NCBI GenBank assembly: GCA_023433825.1
Contig: JAEYTU010000073.1
Location: 1-22,672 of the forward strand
Origin: Planctomycetota bacterium
Lineage (GTDB): Bacteria; Planctomycetota; UBA1135; UBA2386
Reading direction: 5' to 3'
Length of the DNA: 22,672 nucleotides
The position numbers and the translations under genes were made by a program. The notes beneath the pieces are model-generated. The model searched no databases. It was not told the DNA's origin and saw only the letters and a list, made by a program, of their open reading frames with translations. Of this stretch, positions 1 to 8,012 are shown in pieces. The stretch's first letter is position 1. Each line of letters opens with the position of its first letter.

Positions 1-44
1 GCGGGGCCCGCGGCGATGCCGTGACGCAGCAGGTAGACCAACAT
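1..44 (-). CDS. Phosphohistidine phosphatase (SixA-like), N-terminal fragment
   Basis: Only the first 14 codons are inside the window; the gene continues past the left edge. The ATG at 44 (minus strand) gives MLVYLLRHGIAAGP. This is the opening beta-strand and RHG signature of the histidine phosphatase superfamily, where the His in RHG is the residue that becomes phosphorylated. A start this close to RHG (R7-H8-G9) is typical of SixA-type phosphohistidine phosphatases, which dephosphorylate His-phosphorylated partner proteins, and less typical of larger phosphoglycerate mutases. No Shine-Dalgarno sequence precedes the ATG; a TAACCT hexamer lies 8 nt upstream. The family is fairly clear, but the subfamily cannot be settled from 14 residues. 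Confidence 0.6.
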   Translation of the reverse strand, partial: MLVYLLRHGIAAGP

Positions 45-52
45 GAGCGCGC

Positions 53-79
53 AGGTTAGCGCCGCGTCCGTCGAGGCAA
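53..79 (-). promoter_or_regulatory. Putative promoter of the SixA-like gene
   Basis: On the minus strand TTGCCT (74-79) lies 15 nt before TAACCT (53-58), and the ATG follows after 8 nt. The -10 position would place the transcript start at or next to the start codon. The match is modest and is supported mainly by the same spacing at other genes in the window. Confidence 0.35.
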
Positions 80-167
80 GAGTCTGCGCCTCGAGAGTCA
101 GAGCGAGAGAAGTCGTCGCGGTGGGCGATCCCGTGGGGGAGGGGTGCGAGGCATCGGAGGAAGTCAG

Positions 168-199
168 CGCCCCCGCGACGTCGCGTCCCTACGGGGGCG
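168..199. terminator. GC-rich hairpin between rpiA and the SixA-like gene
   Basis: CGCCCCCG (168-175) and CGGGGGCG (192-199) form a perfect 8-bp stem around a 16-nt loop. It lies about 60 nt beyond the rpiA stop codon. No T-tract follows on either strand, so it may be a transcript 3' end or an RNA-stability hairpin rather than a classical intrinsic terminator. The rest of 45-257 shows no coding region that I can support. Confidence 0.3.
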
Positions 200-257
200 T
201 CGTTCCGGGTGGCTCATGAACCTCAGGGATTCTTCGGACCGAATCGAAGGCCCGAGG

Positions 258-947
258 TCACGGCAGCGTGCGCACGGTCCCGTCCGCCGTTCCCACGAAC
301 ACGCGGCCGGCCATGCCGACGAACAACCCCGAGTCGACGACACCCGGAAGCATCCGCAGCGTCACGGCGAGCCGCCGTGGGTCCTCGATCGGACCGAAGT
401 CGCAGTCGTAGATCAGATGTTCGTTGTCGCTGACGAACGGACTCCCGTCCGGTCGCGCGCGCAACGCGGGCTTTCCGCCGAGCCGCTCCAGTTCGCGCGC
501 CACCTGTCGATGGCCGAACCGCATCACCTCGACCGGCAGTCGGAACGTCGAACCCAGCTTGCCGACGAGCTTGTTCTCCCCGACCAGCACGATCATCTCG
601 CGCGCGTTCGCGGCGACGATGCGTTCGCGCACGAGCGCACCGCCACCGCCCTTGATCATGTTCTTCTCGGGATCGATCTCGTCGGCGCCGTCGATCGCGA
701 GATGCAGGAAGTCGATCTCGGCCAGATCGACGAGGGGAATCCCCAGTTCCCGCGCGCGTCGCGCCGTCGCCTCGCTCGTCGGCACGCCGCGAAACTGCAG
801 ACCCTCGTCGCGCATCCGTTCGCCGAGTCGTTCGAGACACAGCGCGAACGTCGAGCCGGTACCGAGTCCGATCGTCGTGCCGGGCTCGACGAGGTTCGCG
901 GCTGCGACGGCGGCGAGTCGCTTCGCGGCGGCATGGGGGTCGTTCAT
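258..947 (-). CDS. rpiA: Ribose-5-phosphate isomerase A
   Basis: This cytosolic enzyme interconverts ribose-5-phosphate and ribulose-5-phosphate in the non-oxidative pentose phosphate pathway. The protein is 229 residues, close to the usual 219-235. Visible family motifs are the phosphate-binding GLGTGST (27-33), DGADE (86-90) and KGGGGALVRE (99-108). Glu108 corresponds to the catalytic glutamate of E. coli RpiA, and the conserved ENKLVGKLG segment is at 124-132. I chose the ATG at 947 because it begins MNDPHAAAKRLAA, directly before the first conserved helix; the open frame reaches 1112, but that part looks non-coding. There is no Shine-Dalgarno; TATCCT sits 8 nt before the ATG. The gene stands alone, divergent from feoB. 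Confidence 0.95.
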   Translation of the reverse strand: MNDPHAAAKRLAAVAAANLVEPGTTIGLGTGSTFALCLERLGERMRDEGLQFRGVPTSEATARRARELGIPLVDLAEIDFLHLAIDGADEIDPEKNMIKGGGGALVRERIVAANAREMIVLVGENKLVGKLGSTFRLPVEVMRFGHRQVARELERLGGKPALRARPDGSPFVSDNEHLIYDCDFGPIEDPRRLAVTLRMLPGVVDSGLFVGMAGRVFVGTADGTVRTLP

Positions 948-955
948 GGGCGCGG

Positions 956-983
956 AGGATAGAGAGCACCGCCACGCCGTCGA
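956..983 (-). promoter_or_regulatory. Putative rpiA promoter (near-leaderless)
   Basis: On the minus strand TCGACG (978-983), a 16-nt spacer and TATCCT (956-961) lie 8 nt before the rpiA ATG. TATCCT matches TATAAT at four of six positions. TCGACG is a frequent word in this GC-rich sequence, so the -35 call is weak. Confidence 0.4.
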
Positions 984-1036
984 GACGGCGGCATCGATGG
1001 TTGCGCGTTCGCCGTGGCGGCGGTGATTCGCGTGCC

Positions 1037-1065
1037 TTGCGTCGCGCACGACCCGCTTGCACAAT
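1037..1065 (+). promoter_or_regulatory. Putative feo operon promoter
   Basis: TTGCGT (1037-1042) and CACAAT (1060-1065) are separated by 17 nt, upstream of feoB. The CACAAT -10 is identical to the one proposed for the tRNA gene at 13065-13070. Transcription would begin near 1072, only a few bases before the ATG of a six-codon ORF at 1077. No Fur-box-like palindrome is evident. Confidence 0.4.
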
Positions 1066-1076
1066 CCCCGCCCCTC

Positions 1077-1097
1077 ATGAGACGAGATCTCACTTGA
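1077..1097 (+). other. Six-codon upstream ORF overlapping the feoB start
   Basis: ATG at 1077 encodes MRRDLT and ends at TGA 1095-1097. The TTG proposed as the feoB start (1094-1096) lies across that stop in a TTGA overlap. The arrangement would allow translational coupling, with ribosomes loading at a near-leaderless ATG and re-initiating at the TTG. It may also be chance. Confidence 0.25.
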
Positions 1098-3133
1098 GTT
1101 CTGCGGTCGCAATCGCGGCCCGGACCTCCACCGTGCTGTTGTTCGGGCAGCCCAACGTCGGCAAGAGCGCGCTGTTCAACGCGCTGACGACCTCGCACGC
1201 CGTCGTCAGCAACTACCCAGGCACGACGGTCGGCGTGATGCGCGGCCAGTGCCGCCTCGACGACGGACGCGAAGTCGTCGTGCACGACACGCCAGGCGCG
1301 TACAGCCTGATGCCGGTGACCGACGAGGAACGGATCGCACGCGATGCGCTGTTCACGGCGCATCCCGCAGCGGTGCTGCACGTCGTCGACGCGAAGAACC
1401 TCGATCGCACGCTGTCGACGACCCTCGAACTGTCGGACGCGGGCCTGCCGGTGATCCTCGTCCTCAACATGATCGACGAGAGCGACGAGCTCGGGATCCT
1501 GATCGACGCCGACGAGCTGTCGCGCCGGCTCGGCATCCCGGTCGTTCCGACCGTTGCCGTCGGCGGACGGGGGATCCGCGAGCTGCGCATCGCGATCTGC
1601 AAGGCGCTCGACGCGTTCCATGTCGCGGAAGCACGCGAACGAACCGGCGCGGGATCGCTGTCCGACGCCGGGGCACTGTGGGTCGACGTGTTCGGTCCCG
1701 GCGTCGAGCGGCTGGCCGCGGCGCTGCCGGTCGCCCACGACCTGCCACCGGCGCTGCCGCCCCGCGTCGCCGCCGCGCTGATCCTGCGCGGCAGTGCCGA
1801 CTACGCGCAGCGCGCGGGCCTCGACCCAGAGGTCGTCGCAGCAGCGCGACGCGAGCTGCAGCACGAACTCGGCACGTTCCCACCGGTCGCGGCGATCCTC
1901 GGCGTGCGACGTCGCGCGGCGGAGTTCCTGTCGGCGACGTTCGTGCGTCCGCGCTCGGTCGGTGAGACGTTCCGCGACCGTCTCGGCATGCTGCTCGCGC
2001 ACCCGGTGATCGGCCTGCTGCCGATGGCCGTCGTGCTGTACGTCGGCTTCTACCTGCTCGTCGGTCAGTTCGCGGCGGGCACCGTCGTCGGGCTGCTCGA
2101 GGAGAATCTCTTCGGCGAGTACGTGAACCCGACCCTCGAGTCGATGTTCCGCGCGATCCTGCCGAACGAGACGCTGCTCGCGCTGTTCGTCGGCGAGTAC
2201 GGCGTGTTCACGCTCGGCATCACCTACGCGCTCGCACTCGTGCTGCCGGTCGTCGGCGCGTTCTTCCTCGTGTTCTCGCTCGTCGAGGACTCGGGGTACT
2301 TCCCGCGCCTCGCGCTGCTGTGCGATCGGTTCTTCAAGCGCGTCGGACTCAACGGTCGCGCCGTCGTCACGATGGTCCTCGGCCTCGGCTGTTCGACGAT
2401 GGCGACGACGACGACGCGCACGCTGGAGACCGGACGCGACCGCGTGCTGGCGACGTTGTTGCTCGTGTTGACGATCCCGTGTTCTGCGCAACTCGGGTTG
2501 ATCACGGGACTGCTCGGCTCGCGCGGGCTGTCGCTGTGGGCGCTCTACGTCGGGTTCCTGGTCGCCGTGTTCTTCGTCGTCGGGTTCGCGGCGTCGCGTG
2601 TCCTCCCGGGACGCACGGGAACGTTCCACATGGAGCTCGTCCCGATGCGGATGCCGCGGCTCGGCAACGTGCTGAAGAAGACGTGGCTGCGGTTGGTCTG
2701 GTACTTCAAGGAAGTCGTCCCGCTGTTCCTGTTCGCGAGCGTGATCCTGTGGGCCGTCGACCAGACCGGTGGGCTCGCGTATCTGCGAACGGCGATGGAG
2801 CCCGCGATGACGCTGATCGGGATGCCGATCGCTGCGGCCGAGTCGTTCCTGATCGGCTTCTTCCGGCGCGACTTCGGCGCAGCGGGTCTCTACCAACTCG
2901 TCAACGACACCGTCGAGGCCGGCGGCGATCCGGGCACGCACTTGACCGATCGTCAGCTGCTCGTCGGTTCGGTCACGCTGACGCTGTTCGTGCCGTGCAT
3001 CGCGACGTTCATGATGATGGTCAAGGAACGCGGACTTCGGCTCGCCGTCGTGATCCTGATCTTGGTGACCGCGATCGCGCTCGCGACCGGCGCCGCCGCG
3101 AACCAGGCGTTGCTCGGGCTCGGGTGGCAGTGA
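1094..3133 (+). CDS. feoB: Ferrous iron transport protein B
   Basis: Inner-membrane Fe2+ transporter with an N-terminal GTPase. From the TTG start it is 679 residues. G motifs are in order: G1 GQPNVGKS (18-25), G2 around YPGTT (41-45), G3 DTPG (65-68) and G4 NMID (125-128), the last being the FeoB form of NKxD. The membrane core follows from about residue 300. It has the two gate segments, including GLGCSTMAT (about 429) and IPCSAQL (about 460), and the conserved RDFGAAG near 590. The start is uncertain: the frame stays open to a TTG at 1001, but homology supports beginning shortly before VLLFGQPN, and TTG 1094 is the nearest start codon. No Shine-Dalgarno is seen. The gene precedes feoA, the reverse of the common feoA-feoB order. 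Confidence 0.96.
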   Translation: MSSAVAIAARTSTVLLFGQPNVGKSALFNALTTSHAVVSNYPGTTVGVMRGQCRLDDGREVVVHDTPGAYSLMPVTDEERIARDALFTAHPAAVLHVVDAKNLDRTLSTTLELSDAGLPVILVLNMIDESDELGILIDADELSRRLGIPVVPTVAVGGRGIRELRIAICKALDAFHVAEARERTGAGSLSDAGALWVDVFGPGVERLAAALPVAHDLPPALPPRVAAALILRGSADYAQRAGLDPEVVAAARRELQHELGTFPPVAAILGVRRRAAEFLSATFVRPRSVGETFRDRLGMLLAHPVIGLLPMAVVLYVGFYLLVGQFAAGTVVGLLEENLFGEYVNPTLESMFRAILPNETLLALFVGEYGVFTLGITYALALVLPVVGAFFLVFSLVEDSGYFPRLALLCDRFFKRVGLNGRAVVTMVLGLGCSTMATTTTRTLETGRDRVLATLLLVLTIPCSAQLGLITGLLGSRGLSLWALYVGFLVAVFFVVGFAASRVLPGRTGTFHMELVPMRMPRLGNVLKKTWLRLVWYFKEVVPLFLFASVILWAVDQTGGLAYLRTAMEPAMTLIGMPIAAAESFLIGFFRRDFGAAGLYQLVNDTVEAGGDPGTHLTDRQLLVGSVTLTLFVPCIATFMMMVKERGLRLAVVILILVTAIALATGAAANQALLGLGWQ

Positions 3134-3369
3134 TGGTCGATCGTTCGCTGACTTCGCTCGAGCGCGGCGCGACCGCCGTCGTGACCGGTTTCCGCGAGGA
3201 CGACGAGAACGCCGTGCGCAAGCTGCTCGCGCTCGGCATCGTCCCCGGTGACCACGTTCGGCTCCGCGCGCGCTATCCCGTGTTCGTCCTCGAACTCGGA
3301 TCGGCCCGCTACGCTCTCGACCGTGAACTCGCCGACCGGATCCTCGTCGCCGCCGACGTCACGCCCTGA
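3133..3369 (+). CDS. feoA: Ferrous iron transport protein A
   Basis: A 78-residue cytosolic SH3-like protein that supports FeoB function. Its ATG overlaps the feoB stop (TGATG), a sign of translational coupling. Family features are the opening LTSLERGATAVVTGF, the central KLLALGIVPGDHVRL that forms the hallmark LGIxPGxxV stretch (about residues 32-46), and the closing VLELGSARYALDRELADRI, where the SH3-like barrel ends. The length is typical for FeoA. The next gene's reading frame begins inside the last part of feoA, so the three genes are probably one transcript. Confidence 0.92.
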   Translation: MVDRSLTSLERGATAVVTGFREDDENAVRKLLALGIVPGDHVRLRARYPVFVLELGSARYALDRELADRILVAADVTP

Positions 3370-4567
3370 ACGCCGGCGCTACGTCCCGCGACCGAAGCCG
3401 GCGCGCCCCGAGCGGGTCTGGAATCGACTGCCGTACAGCATCCGGATCGTGCTGCCGGCGATCCTGCTCGGCTGGCTCGTCTGGTACCTGATCCAACTCG
3501 ACGCCGGTCGCCACGCCAGCATCGTCGTCGTCGACGGGTCGGATCAGGAACTCACCGACGTCCGCGTCGAGTTGTTCGAGTACGCCGACGCCGCGCATTC
3601 GCCGTCGCCGACGCGCAAGCTCGGCGAGCACGCGATCGACGCGCCGGGTGCGCATCGGCTTCCGACGGACCTCGTTCCCGGCGAGGCGCTCGCGCGCGTG
3701 ACCGCACCTGGTCTCGGCGTCGGCTACGCGTATCTCGCGGCCGGGCGGAGTCCCGAACGCGTGAAGTTGGAGCCCGGCGTCCGACTGGAGGGACGCGCGC
3801 TGCTGCCGAACGGCGCGCCGGCGGCCGGTGCGCGCGTCGTCGCATTCGGCGGCGGCGCACGCGGCGTGCCGCTGACCGAGGCCGTCGTCGATCCGGCGGG
3901 CACGTTCGTCGTCGACGGCGTCGCGCCGAGCACCGACTCGGTGTTGCTGCGCGTGTTCGCCGAGGGCTGCGCGATCCGTGACGAGGCGCGCTACCTGTAC
4001 GAGGAAGAAGCCCTCGTGATCCGACTGCGGCCGTCGCGGCCGCTCTCGGGTCGCGTCGTCAGCACCGATCCGGCGGTGCCGCGCGAGCGCTTCGGCACGG
4101 CGAAGGTCCGCGTCTACGCCTTGCCCGGGGTCGAGACCGATCCGGACGCCGAGGGCCGCTTCGAACTGCGCCATCTGCCGACGGCGCCGACGCGATGCGT
4201 GCTGCTGCTGCCGGACCTTCCCACCGATCTGACGCATCGCCGCGTCCAGGCTCAGGAAGGTGACGCCGATGTCGTGCTGACGGTCGAACGCGCGGCGACG
4301 CTCGCCGGCGTCGTCCTCGATCGGACGACCGGCGACGCGGTTCCGAACGCGATCGTCTCGCACGAGCACGGGCCGCACGGGATCGAGGCGGTCAAGACCG
4401 ACCGCGCCGGGCGCTTCGTGCTGACCCGCGTGCCACCAGGCACGGTCGAGCTGCGAGCGTCGGTTCGCTTCGGAATCGGCGAGAAGACTCGCTTCGGCGC
4501 AGGCCAGTTGGCGGCCGAAGCGATCGCCGGCGAACGAACGAACGGGCTCGTGCTCCACGTCGACTGA
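3323..4567 (+). CDS. Membrane-anchored protein with carboxypeptidase regulatory-like domains
   Basis: About 414 residues. A short basic, proline-rich cytosolic segment (1-38) is followed by one transmembrane helix (about 39-58, rich in I/L/V/W). The rest should face the periplasm. It contains at least three beta-sandwich units of the carboxypeptidase regulatory-like kind, recognised by repeated phrases such as LEGRALLPNGAPAAGARV, PLSGRVV and LAGVVLDRTTGDAVPNA. Each is followed by a GxF-type strand (DPAGTFVVDG, DAEGRFELRH, DRAGRFVLTR). No enzymatic motif is visible, so a scaffolding or binding role is more likely than catalysis. The start is ambiguous: GTG 3323 lies inside feoA, GTG 3248 is also possible, and no start codon exists after the feoA stop before the helix. 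A role linked to iron uptake is suggested only by position. Confidence 0.75.
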   Translation: MNSPTGSSSPPTSRPERRRYVPRPKPARPERVWNRLPYSIRIVLPAILLGWLVWYLIQLDAGRHASIVVVDGSDQELTDVRVELFEYADAAHSPSPTRKLGEHAIDAPGAHRLPTDLVPGEALARVTAPGLGVGYAYLAAGRSPERVKLEPGVRLEGRALLPNGAPAAGARVVAFGGGARGVPLTEAVVDPAGTFVVDGVAPSTDSVLLRVFAEGCAIRDEARYLYEEEALVIRLRPSRPLSGRVVSTDPAVPRERFGTAKVRVYALPGVETDPDAEGRFELRHLPTAPTRCVLLLPDLPTDLTHRRVQAQEGDADVVLTVERAATLAGVVLDRTTGDAVPNAIVSHEHGPHGIEAVKTDRAGRFVLTRVPPGTVELRASVRFGIGEKTRFGAGQLAAEAIAGERTNGLVLHVD

Positions 4568-4570
4568 ACG

Positions 4571-4585
4571 CGCGCACGCCGCGCG
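4571..4585. terminator. Short hairpin between convergent genes
   Basis: The 22-nt gap between the stop codons of the plus-strand gene (4567) and the CDF gene (4590) holds CGCGC (4571-4575) and GCGCG (4581-4585) with a 5-nt loop. It is the only structure available there and lacks a T-tract. Confidence 0.2.
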
Positions 4586-4589
4586 GCCG

Positions 4590-5507
4590 TCAGGCCTCGC
4601 CGCCGCCCTCGTCGTCCGGTTCGACGTGCACGAAGACCTCGATCAGGCTCGCGTCCCGCGCGAGCACCTGACGTTCGACGCGATGCGCGATCTCGTGTGC
4701 CGCAGCGACCGACAGGTCGCCCGCGACGCGCAGCGTCATGTCCATTCGGTACGACCCACCGAGCGGCTGGACGCGGATCGGACCGACGCCGCGAACGCCG
4801 GACACTTCGCGTGCGACCTGTTCGGCCGACCATGCGAGCCGCGGCTCGGCCTCGTGCATCAGGATCCCCATGTTGGTCCGCACCGGAGCGATGCCGAGCC
4901 AGAAGATGTAGACGCCGATGACCGCGCCGGCGATCGAGTCGAACGCCGGCCATCCGAACTGCGCGATTCCGATCCCGACCAGCGCGACGGCGCCAGAGAG
5001 GACGTCGGCACGATGGTCACGCGCGGACGCGAGCAGCGTCGGCGAACGCGTCGCGAGGCCGACGCGCATCGACGCGCGGTACAGCGTTTCCTTGACGACG
5101 ATCGTGACCGCTGCGGCGAGCAGTGCGATCCGTTCGGGCGCGACGCGCGCACCCGACTCGAAGCTCGACTGCAGACCGTCGACGAGGATGAACGCGCCGG
5201 TCGCGCAGATCACGGCGCCGATCAGCAGCCCGGCCAATGCCTCGGCGTTGCCGTGCCCGTAGTGGTGGTCTTCGTCCGGAGGCTGCGCGCCGTAGCGGAA
5301 CGCGAGCCACGCGACGAACGTGGCGACGATGTCGCCTGCGGAGTTGAAGCCGTCGGCGATCAACGCCTGCGAGCCGGCGAGCGTGCCGACGACGAACTTC
5401 ATCAGGGCAAGCCCGATGTTCGTCAGCACGGCGATCAACTGCACGCTCATGGCGCGCTGGTGTAGCCACGCCCGCAGCGACGGACCAGCGCGCGTGACGG
5501 GTAGCAT
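4590..5507 (-). CDS. Cation diffusion facilitator transporter, Mn-type metal site
   Basis: A proton-coupled divalent metal exporter of the CDF family, 305 residues from ATG 5507. It has six predicted membrane helices and a C-terminal cytosolic domain (about 215-300, HxE/HVEP ending) of the usual metallochaperone-like fold. The family signature DEDHHYGHGNAEALAGL is at 78-94. Transmembrane helix 2 carries DGFNSAGD, giving Asn55-xxx-Asp59. Helix 5 carries ARDHRAD, giving Asp164-xxx-Asp168. Zn transporters normally use His/Asp at the first of these positions, whereas DxxxD in helix 5 is associated with Mn-CDF proteins, so Mn2+ (or Fe2+) is the likely substrate. An alternative start is ATG 5450, which would trim the basic N-terminus but leave 64 bp for both divergent promoters. 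Confidence 0.9.
   Translation of the reverse strand: MLPVTRAGPSLRAWLHQRAMSVQLIAVLTNIGLALMKFVVGTLAGSQALIADGFNSAGDIVATFVAWLAFRYGAQPPDEDHHYGHGNAEALAGLLIGAVICATGAFILVDGLQSSFESGARVAPERIALLAAAVTIVVKETLYRASMRVGLATRSPTLLASARDHRADVLSGAVALVGIGIAQFGWPAFDSIAGAVIGVYIFWLGIAPVRTNMGILMHEAEPRLAWSAEQVAREVSGVRGVGPIRVQPLGGSYRMDMTLRVAGDLSVAAAHEIAHRVERQVLARDASLIEVFVHVEPDDEGGGEA
5502..5507 (+). promoter_or_regulatory. Putative -10 element of the lipoprotein gene
   Basis: TAGCAT ends 7 nt before the ATG at 5515, and no Shine-Dalgarno is present. This matches the near-leaderless spacing seen at four other genes here. No convincing -35 hexamer is found. Confidence 0.35.
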
Positions 5508-5514
5508 TCCGCCG

Positions 5515-6267
5515 ATGCACGCCGTCCTCGGACGAATTCTCGCGGTCACGCTGTCGTGCTGCATCGCCGCCTGCGCCGGAACGTCGTCCGGCGCGCCGCG
5601 CACCGCATCGTCGCCGGACGACGTCGATGTCGTCCTTCCGAACGACGTCGCGCCGAACGACGTCGCGCCGCCGATCGCGCCGACGCCGCGGCAGATCGAC
5701 GAGTCGTTGACGATGCGTGAACTGGAGGAGCAGTCGCGACCGCGCCCCACGACTCCGCCGCCGGTCGCCACAGAAGATCTCGCGCCGGCGATCGTCGACC
5801 CGACCCGCCCGAAACCGCCGCAAGACCTCGCGACCCGCGCTCCGCTGCCGCCGATCGACGAGCCGATCGCGTCGCCGCTCGAACGCCGCGACCTGATGCA
5901 GCGCTACCGCGCGCCGACACCGCTCGAGGGCCTCTACGAGCTGCGCTCGATCCAGCGACCCGGCGTCGGCGGTGCGGTTTCGGCGAAGGGCTACCTCGCG
6001 ATCGGCGCACGGCATCTCGTGCTGCACGTCCACGTCGTCGAGTCGTCGCCGCTGCGGCCGTTCCTGCAATCCGGCGCGCGCACGTATCGCATCGTCGGCA
6101 ACCAGCTGCAGATGACGACGATCGTCGGGCACCACAACGACGCCGACGGCAACATCCACATCGAGCGCACCGGCAGCACGGAGTCGCGGACGTTCACGCT
6201 GCAGGGGCCGATCCTGCGGATCCACCACGGCGCGTCGGCCTGGTACGAGTTCCTACGGATCGAGTGA
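5515..6267 (+). CDS. Predicted lipoprotein of unknown function
   Basis: 250 residues. The N-terminus is a lipoprotein signal: hydrophobic ILAVTLSCCIAAC with the lipobox IAAC, giving lipidated Cys20 and an envelope location. Residues 21-125 are Pro/Asp-rich and probably unstructured, including a duplicated PNDVA. The C-terminal 120 residues look like a compact beta-rich domain with alternating hydrophobic strands (GLYELRSIQ, GYLAIGARHLVLHVHVV, TYRIVGNQLQMTTIV, FTLQGPILRIH). The strand pattern recalls lipocalin-like barrels, but I cannot assign a family. The ATG at 5515 is chosen because the signal peptide begins there. The gene overlaps murJ tail-to-tail by 15 bp. Confidence 0.8.
   Translation: MHAVLGRILAVTLSCCIAACAGTSSGAPRTASSPDDVDVVLPNDVAPNDVAPPIAPTPRQIDESLTMRELEEQSRPRPTTPPPVATEDLAPAIVDPTRPKPPQDLATRAPLPPIDEPIASPLERRDLMQRYRAPTPLEGLYELRSIQRPGVGGAVSAKGYLAIGARHLVLHVHVVESSPLRPFLQSGARTYRIVGNQLQMTTIVGHHNDADGNIHIERTGSTESRTFTLQGPILRIHHGASAWYEFLRIE
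5638..5667 (+). repeat. Perfect 15-bp tandem duplication inside the lipoprotein gene
   Basis: CCGAACGACGTCGCG occurs twice in direct succession and encodes PNDVA-PNDVA in the proline-rich linker. The copies are identical, which suggests recent slippage. Copy number changes would stay in frame. Confidence 0.85.
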
Positions 6268-7812
6268 CGTCGCCGTGCGCGGCCGCGCACGCAGCCGCCG
6301 CCATTCGTCGCCGCCGAGCAGGATCGACACCGCGAAGTAGACGACGGCACCGACGACGATCGGCAGACCGAGATCGACGACCGCGCGCCCGATCCGCGTC
6401 GTCGCGTCGAACGTCCCGCGCGTCGCGAGGATCGCCGGCACCATCGCCGCGGCCGCGACCAGCATGCGTGCGATCGGCCATGCCATGACGTGGGGACCCG
6501 GGCACAGGCGATGCACGACGACGTACAGCGCGACGGCGTTCAGCAGCGAGCAGCACGACGTCGCGAGCGTCAGGCCCGCGACGCCGAGTCCGAGGCCGAG
6601 GAACGCGAAGTTCAGTGCGAGGTTGACGCCGAACAGCACCGCCGCGATCCGCGCTGGCGTGCCGAGCCGGCCGAGCGCGAACAGCACGCGTGCGAGCAGT
6701 TGCGCACAGCCGAGGAACGGCAGTCCGGCGACGAGTGCCGCCGTCGTCGCGGCGGCGATCGCCGCGTCCGCGTCGTCGAAGTTCGCGCTGCCGAAGCAGA
6801 TCGAGAACAGGTCGTCGCCGAGCGCGATCATCCCGACGCTCGCGGGCACGGCGAGGAACAGCGTGTAGCGCAGCGATGCATCGATCGCGCGTCGCAGTTC
6901 GGCGTGTTCGCCCCGCACCGCGAGCGCCGCGAACCGCGGGAACATCGCTGTCGCCAACGCGAAGCTCGTCAGTGCATGCGGGAACAGCGACAGCCGATCG
7001 GCGAGATAGACGTAGCTGTTCGCACCCGGCCGGACGAAGTGCCACGCGAGCAGTTGGTTGACGAGGATCGAGACCTGCGTGATCGAGAGTCCGAGCGCCG
7101 TCGGGACCATCGCGCGGAAGACCGCGCGCGCCGGATCGCCGGCTTTGGGCCAGGTCGGTCGCGCCAGCAGTCCGCGCCGCGCGAGTGGCACGGCGGTCAA
7201 CAGCAACTGCGCGACGCCGCCGGCGAGCAGGAACCAGGCCATCGTGCGCACCGTCGCCTCGTGCGCGCCGTTGAGCGCGACGCTCGCGAACCACAGCGCC
7301 CCGATCCAGAACAGGTTCAGCACGACCGGCGCAGCGGCCGCGCCGGCGAACCGTCCGGTCGCATTCAGTGCGCCGGCTTGCATCGCGAGAACGCAGATCG
7401 GCAGCGCGTACGGGAACAGGATCGCGACGAGTTCCGGCAGCAGCCGCGCGTCGACGTCGTCCGCCGCGGAACTGCCCGCGGCGAACAGCAGCGCGACGGC
7501 GACGACGACGACGATCGTCGGGCCGAGCACCCAGCACAGGACGCCGGTGACCGCGGCCAGGAGGCGCCTTCCTCCGGCCTCGCCGTCGTCGGCGACCGCG
7601 CGCGTGTAGGCCGGTACGAACGCGGCCGTCAGTGCGCCTTCGCCGAACCATCGCCGCAGCAGGTTCGGGAACAGCCACGCGAGGGCGAACGTGCCGGTCG
7701 CCGCGCCGGTCCCGAGCAGGCGGAACATCATCACGTCGCGGACGAAGCCGAGGATGCGCGACGCCAGTGTCATCGCCGACACGACCGACGCCGCGCGCAG
7801 GATGCTGGTCAA
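6253..7812 (-). CDS. murJ: Lipid II flippase MurJ (MviN)
   Basis: This polytopic inner-membrane protein of the MOP superfamily flips the peptidoglycan precursor lipid II. From TTG 7812 it has 519 residues, the normal MurJ length, with around 14 hydrophobic helices. The N-terminal family signature is clear: SRILGFVRDVMMFRLLG, then FPNLLRRWFGEGALTAAFVP, where the conserved Arg-containing PNxxRRxFxEGA is diagnostic. The frame is open to 8052, but that part lacks family similarity, so TTG 7812 (MTSILRAASVVSAMTLASR) is preferred; it has no clear Shine-Dalgarno. The 3' end overlaps the convergent lipoprotein gene by 15 bp. It is divergent from the M14 carboxypeptidase, with 287 bp between the two starts. 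Confidence 0.95.
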   Translation of the reverse strand: MTSILRAASVVSAMTLASRILGFVRDVMMFRLLGTGAATGTFALAWLFPNLLRRWFGEGALTAAFVPAYTRAVADDGEAGGRRLLAAVTGVLCWVLGPTIVVVVAVALLFAAGSSAADDVDARLLPELVAILFPYALPICVLAMQAGALNATGRFAGAAAAPVVLNLFWIGALWFASVALNGAHEATVRTMAWFLLAGGVAQLLLTAVPLARRGLLARPTWPKAGDPARAVFRAMVPTALGLSITQVSILVNQLLAWHFVRPGANSYVYLADRLSLFPHALTSFALATAMFPRFAALAVRGEHAELRRAIDASLRYTLFLAVPASVGMIALGDDLFSICFGSANFDDADAAIAAATTAALVAGLPFLGCAQLLARVLFALGRLGTPARIAAVLFGVNLALNFAFLGLGLGVAGLTLATSCCSLLNAVALYVVVHRLCPGPHVMAWPIARMLVAAAAMVPAILATRGTFDATTRIGRAVVDLGLPIVVGAVVYFAVSILLGGDEWRRLRARPRTATSLDP

Positions 7813-8012
7813 ACGAAGTCTCTGCCTGCTCTCGGGCGGTCGTCGTGGTTGCCGCGCCACCACGGACCCGCGGCAGAGCGGATCCTTCCATGGGGCAGGA
7901 CGGCTGCGCACAATCGCCGCAGCCAGCCTCGTCCCGCAAGGCTCCGCTCGCAGCGGAAGCAACCATCGCGAGCCGCGATGGGACAGTGCTTGCGGGGGCC
8001 TTCCGTCCCGCT

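Noticed and set aside
944..2941. Long minus-strand ORF opposite feoB
   Set aside because: It lacks family motifs, is very rich in Arg/Glu/Asp/His, and overlaps a clear feoB; it arises from GC-rich codon third positions.
6253..6267. Convergent overlaps (also 12054-12073) as sites of antisense regulation
   Set aside because: Overlaps of 15-20 bp are common in compact genomes, and nothing further supports regulation.
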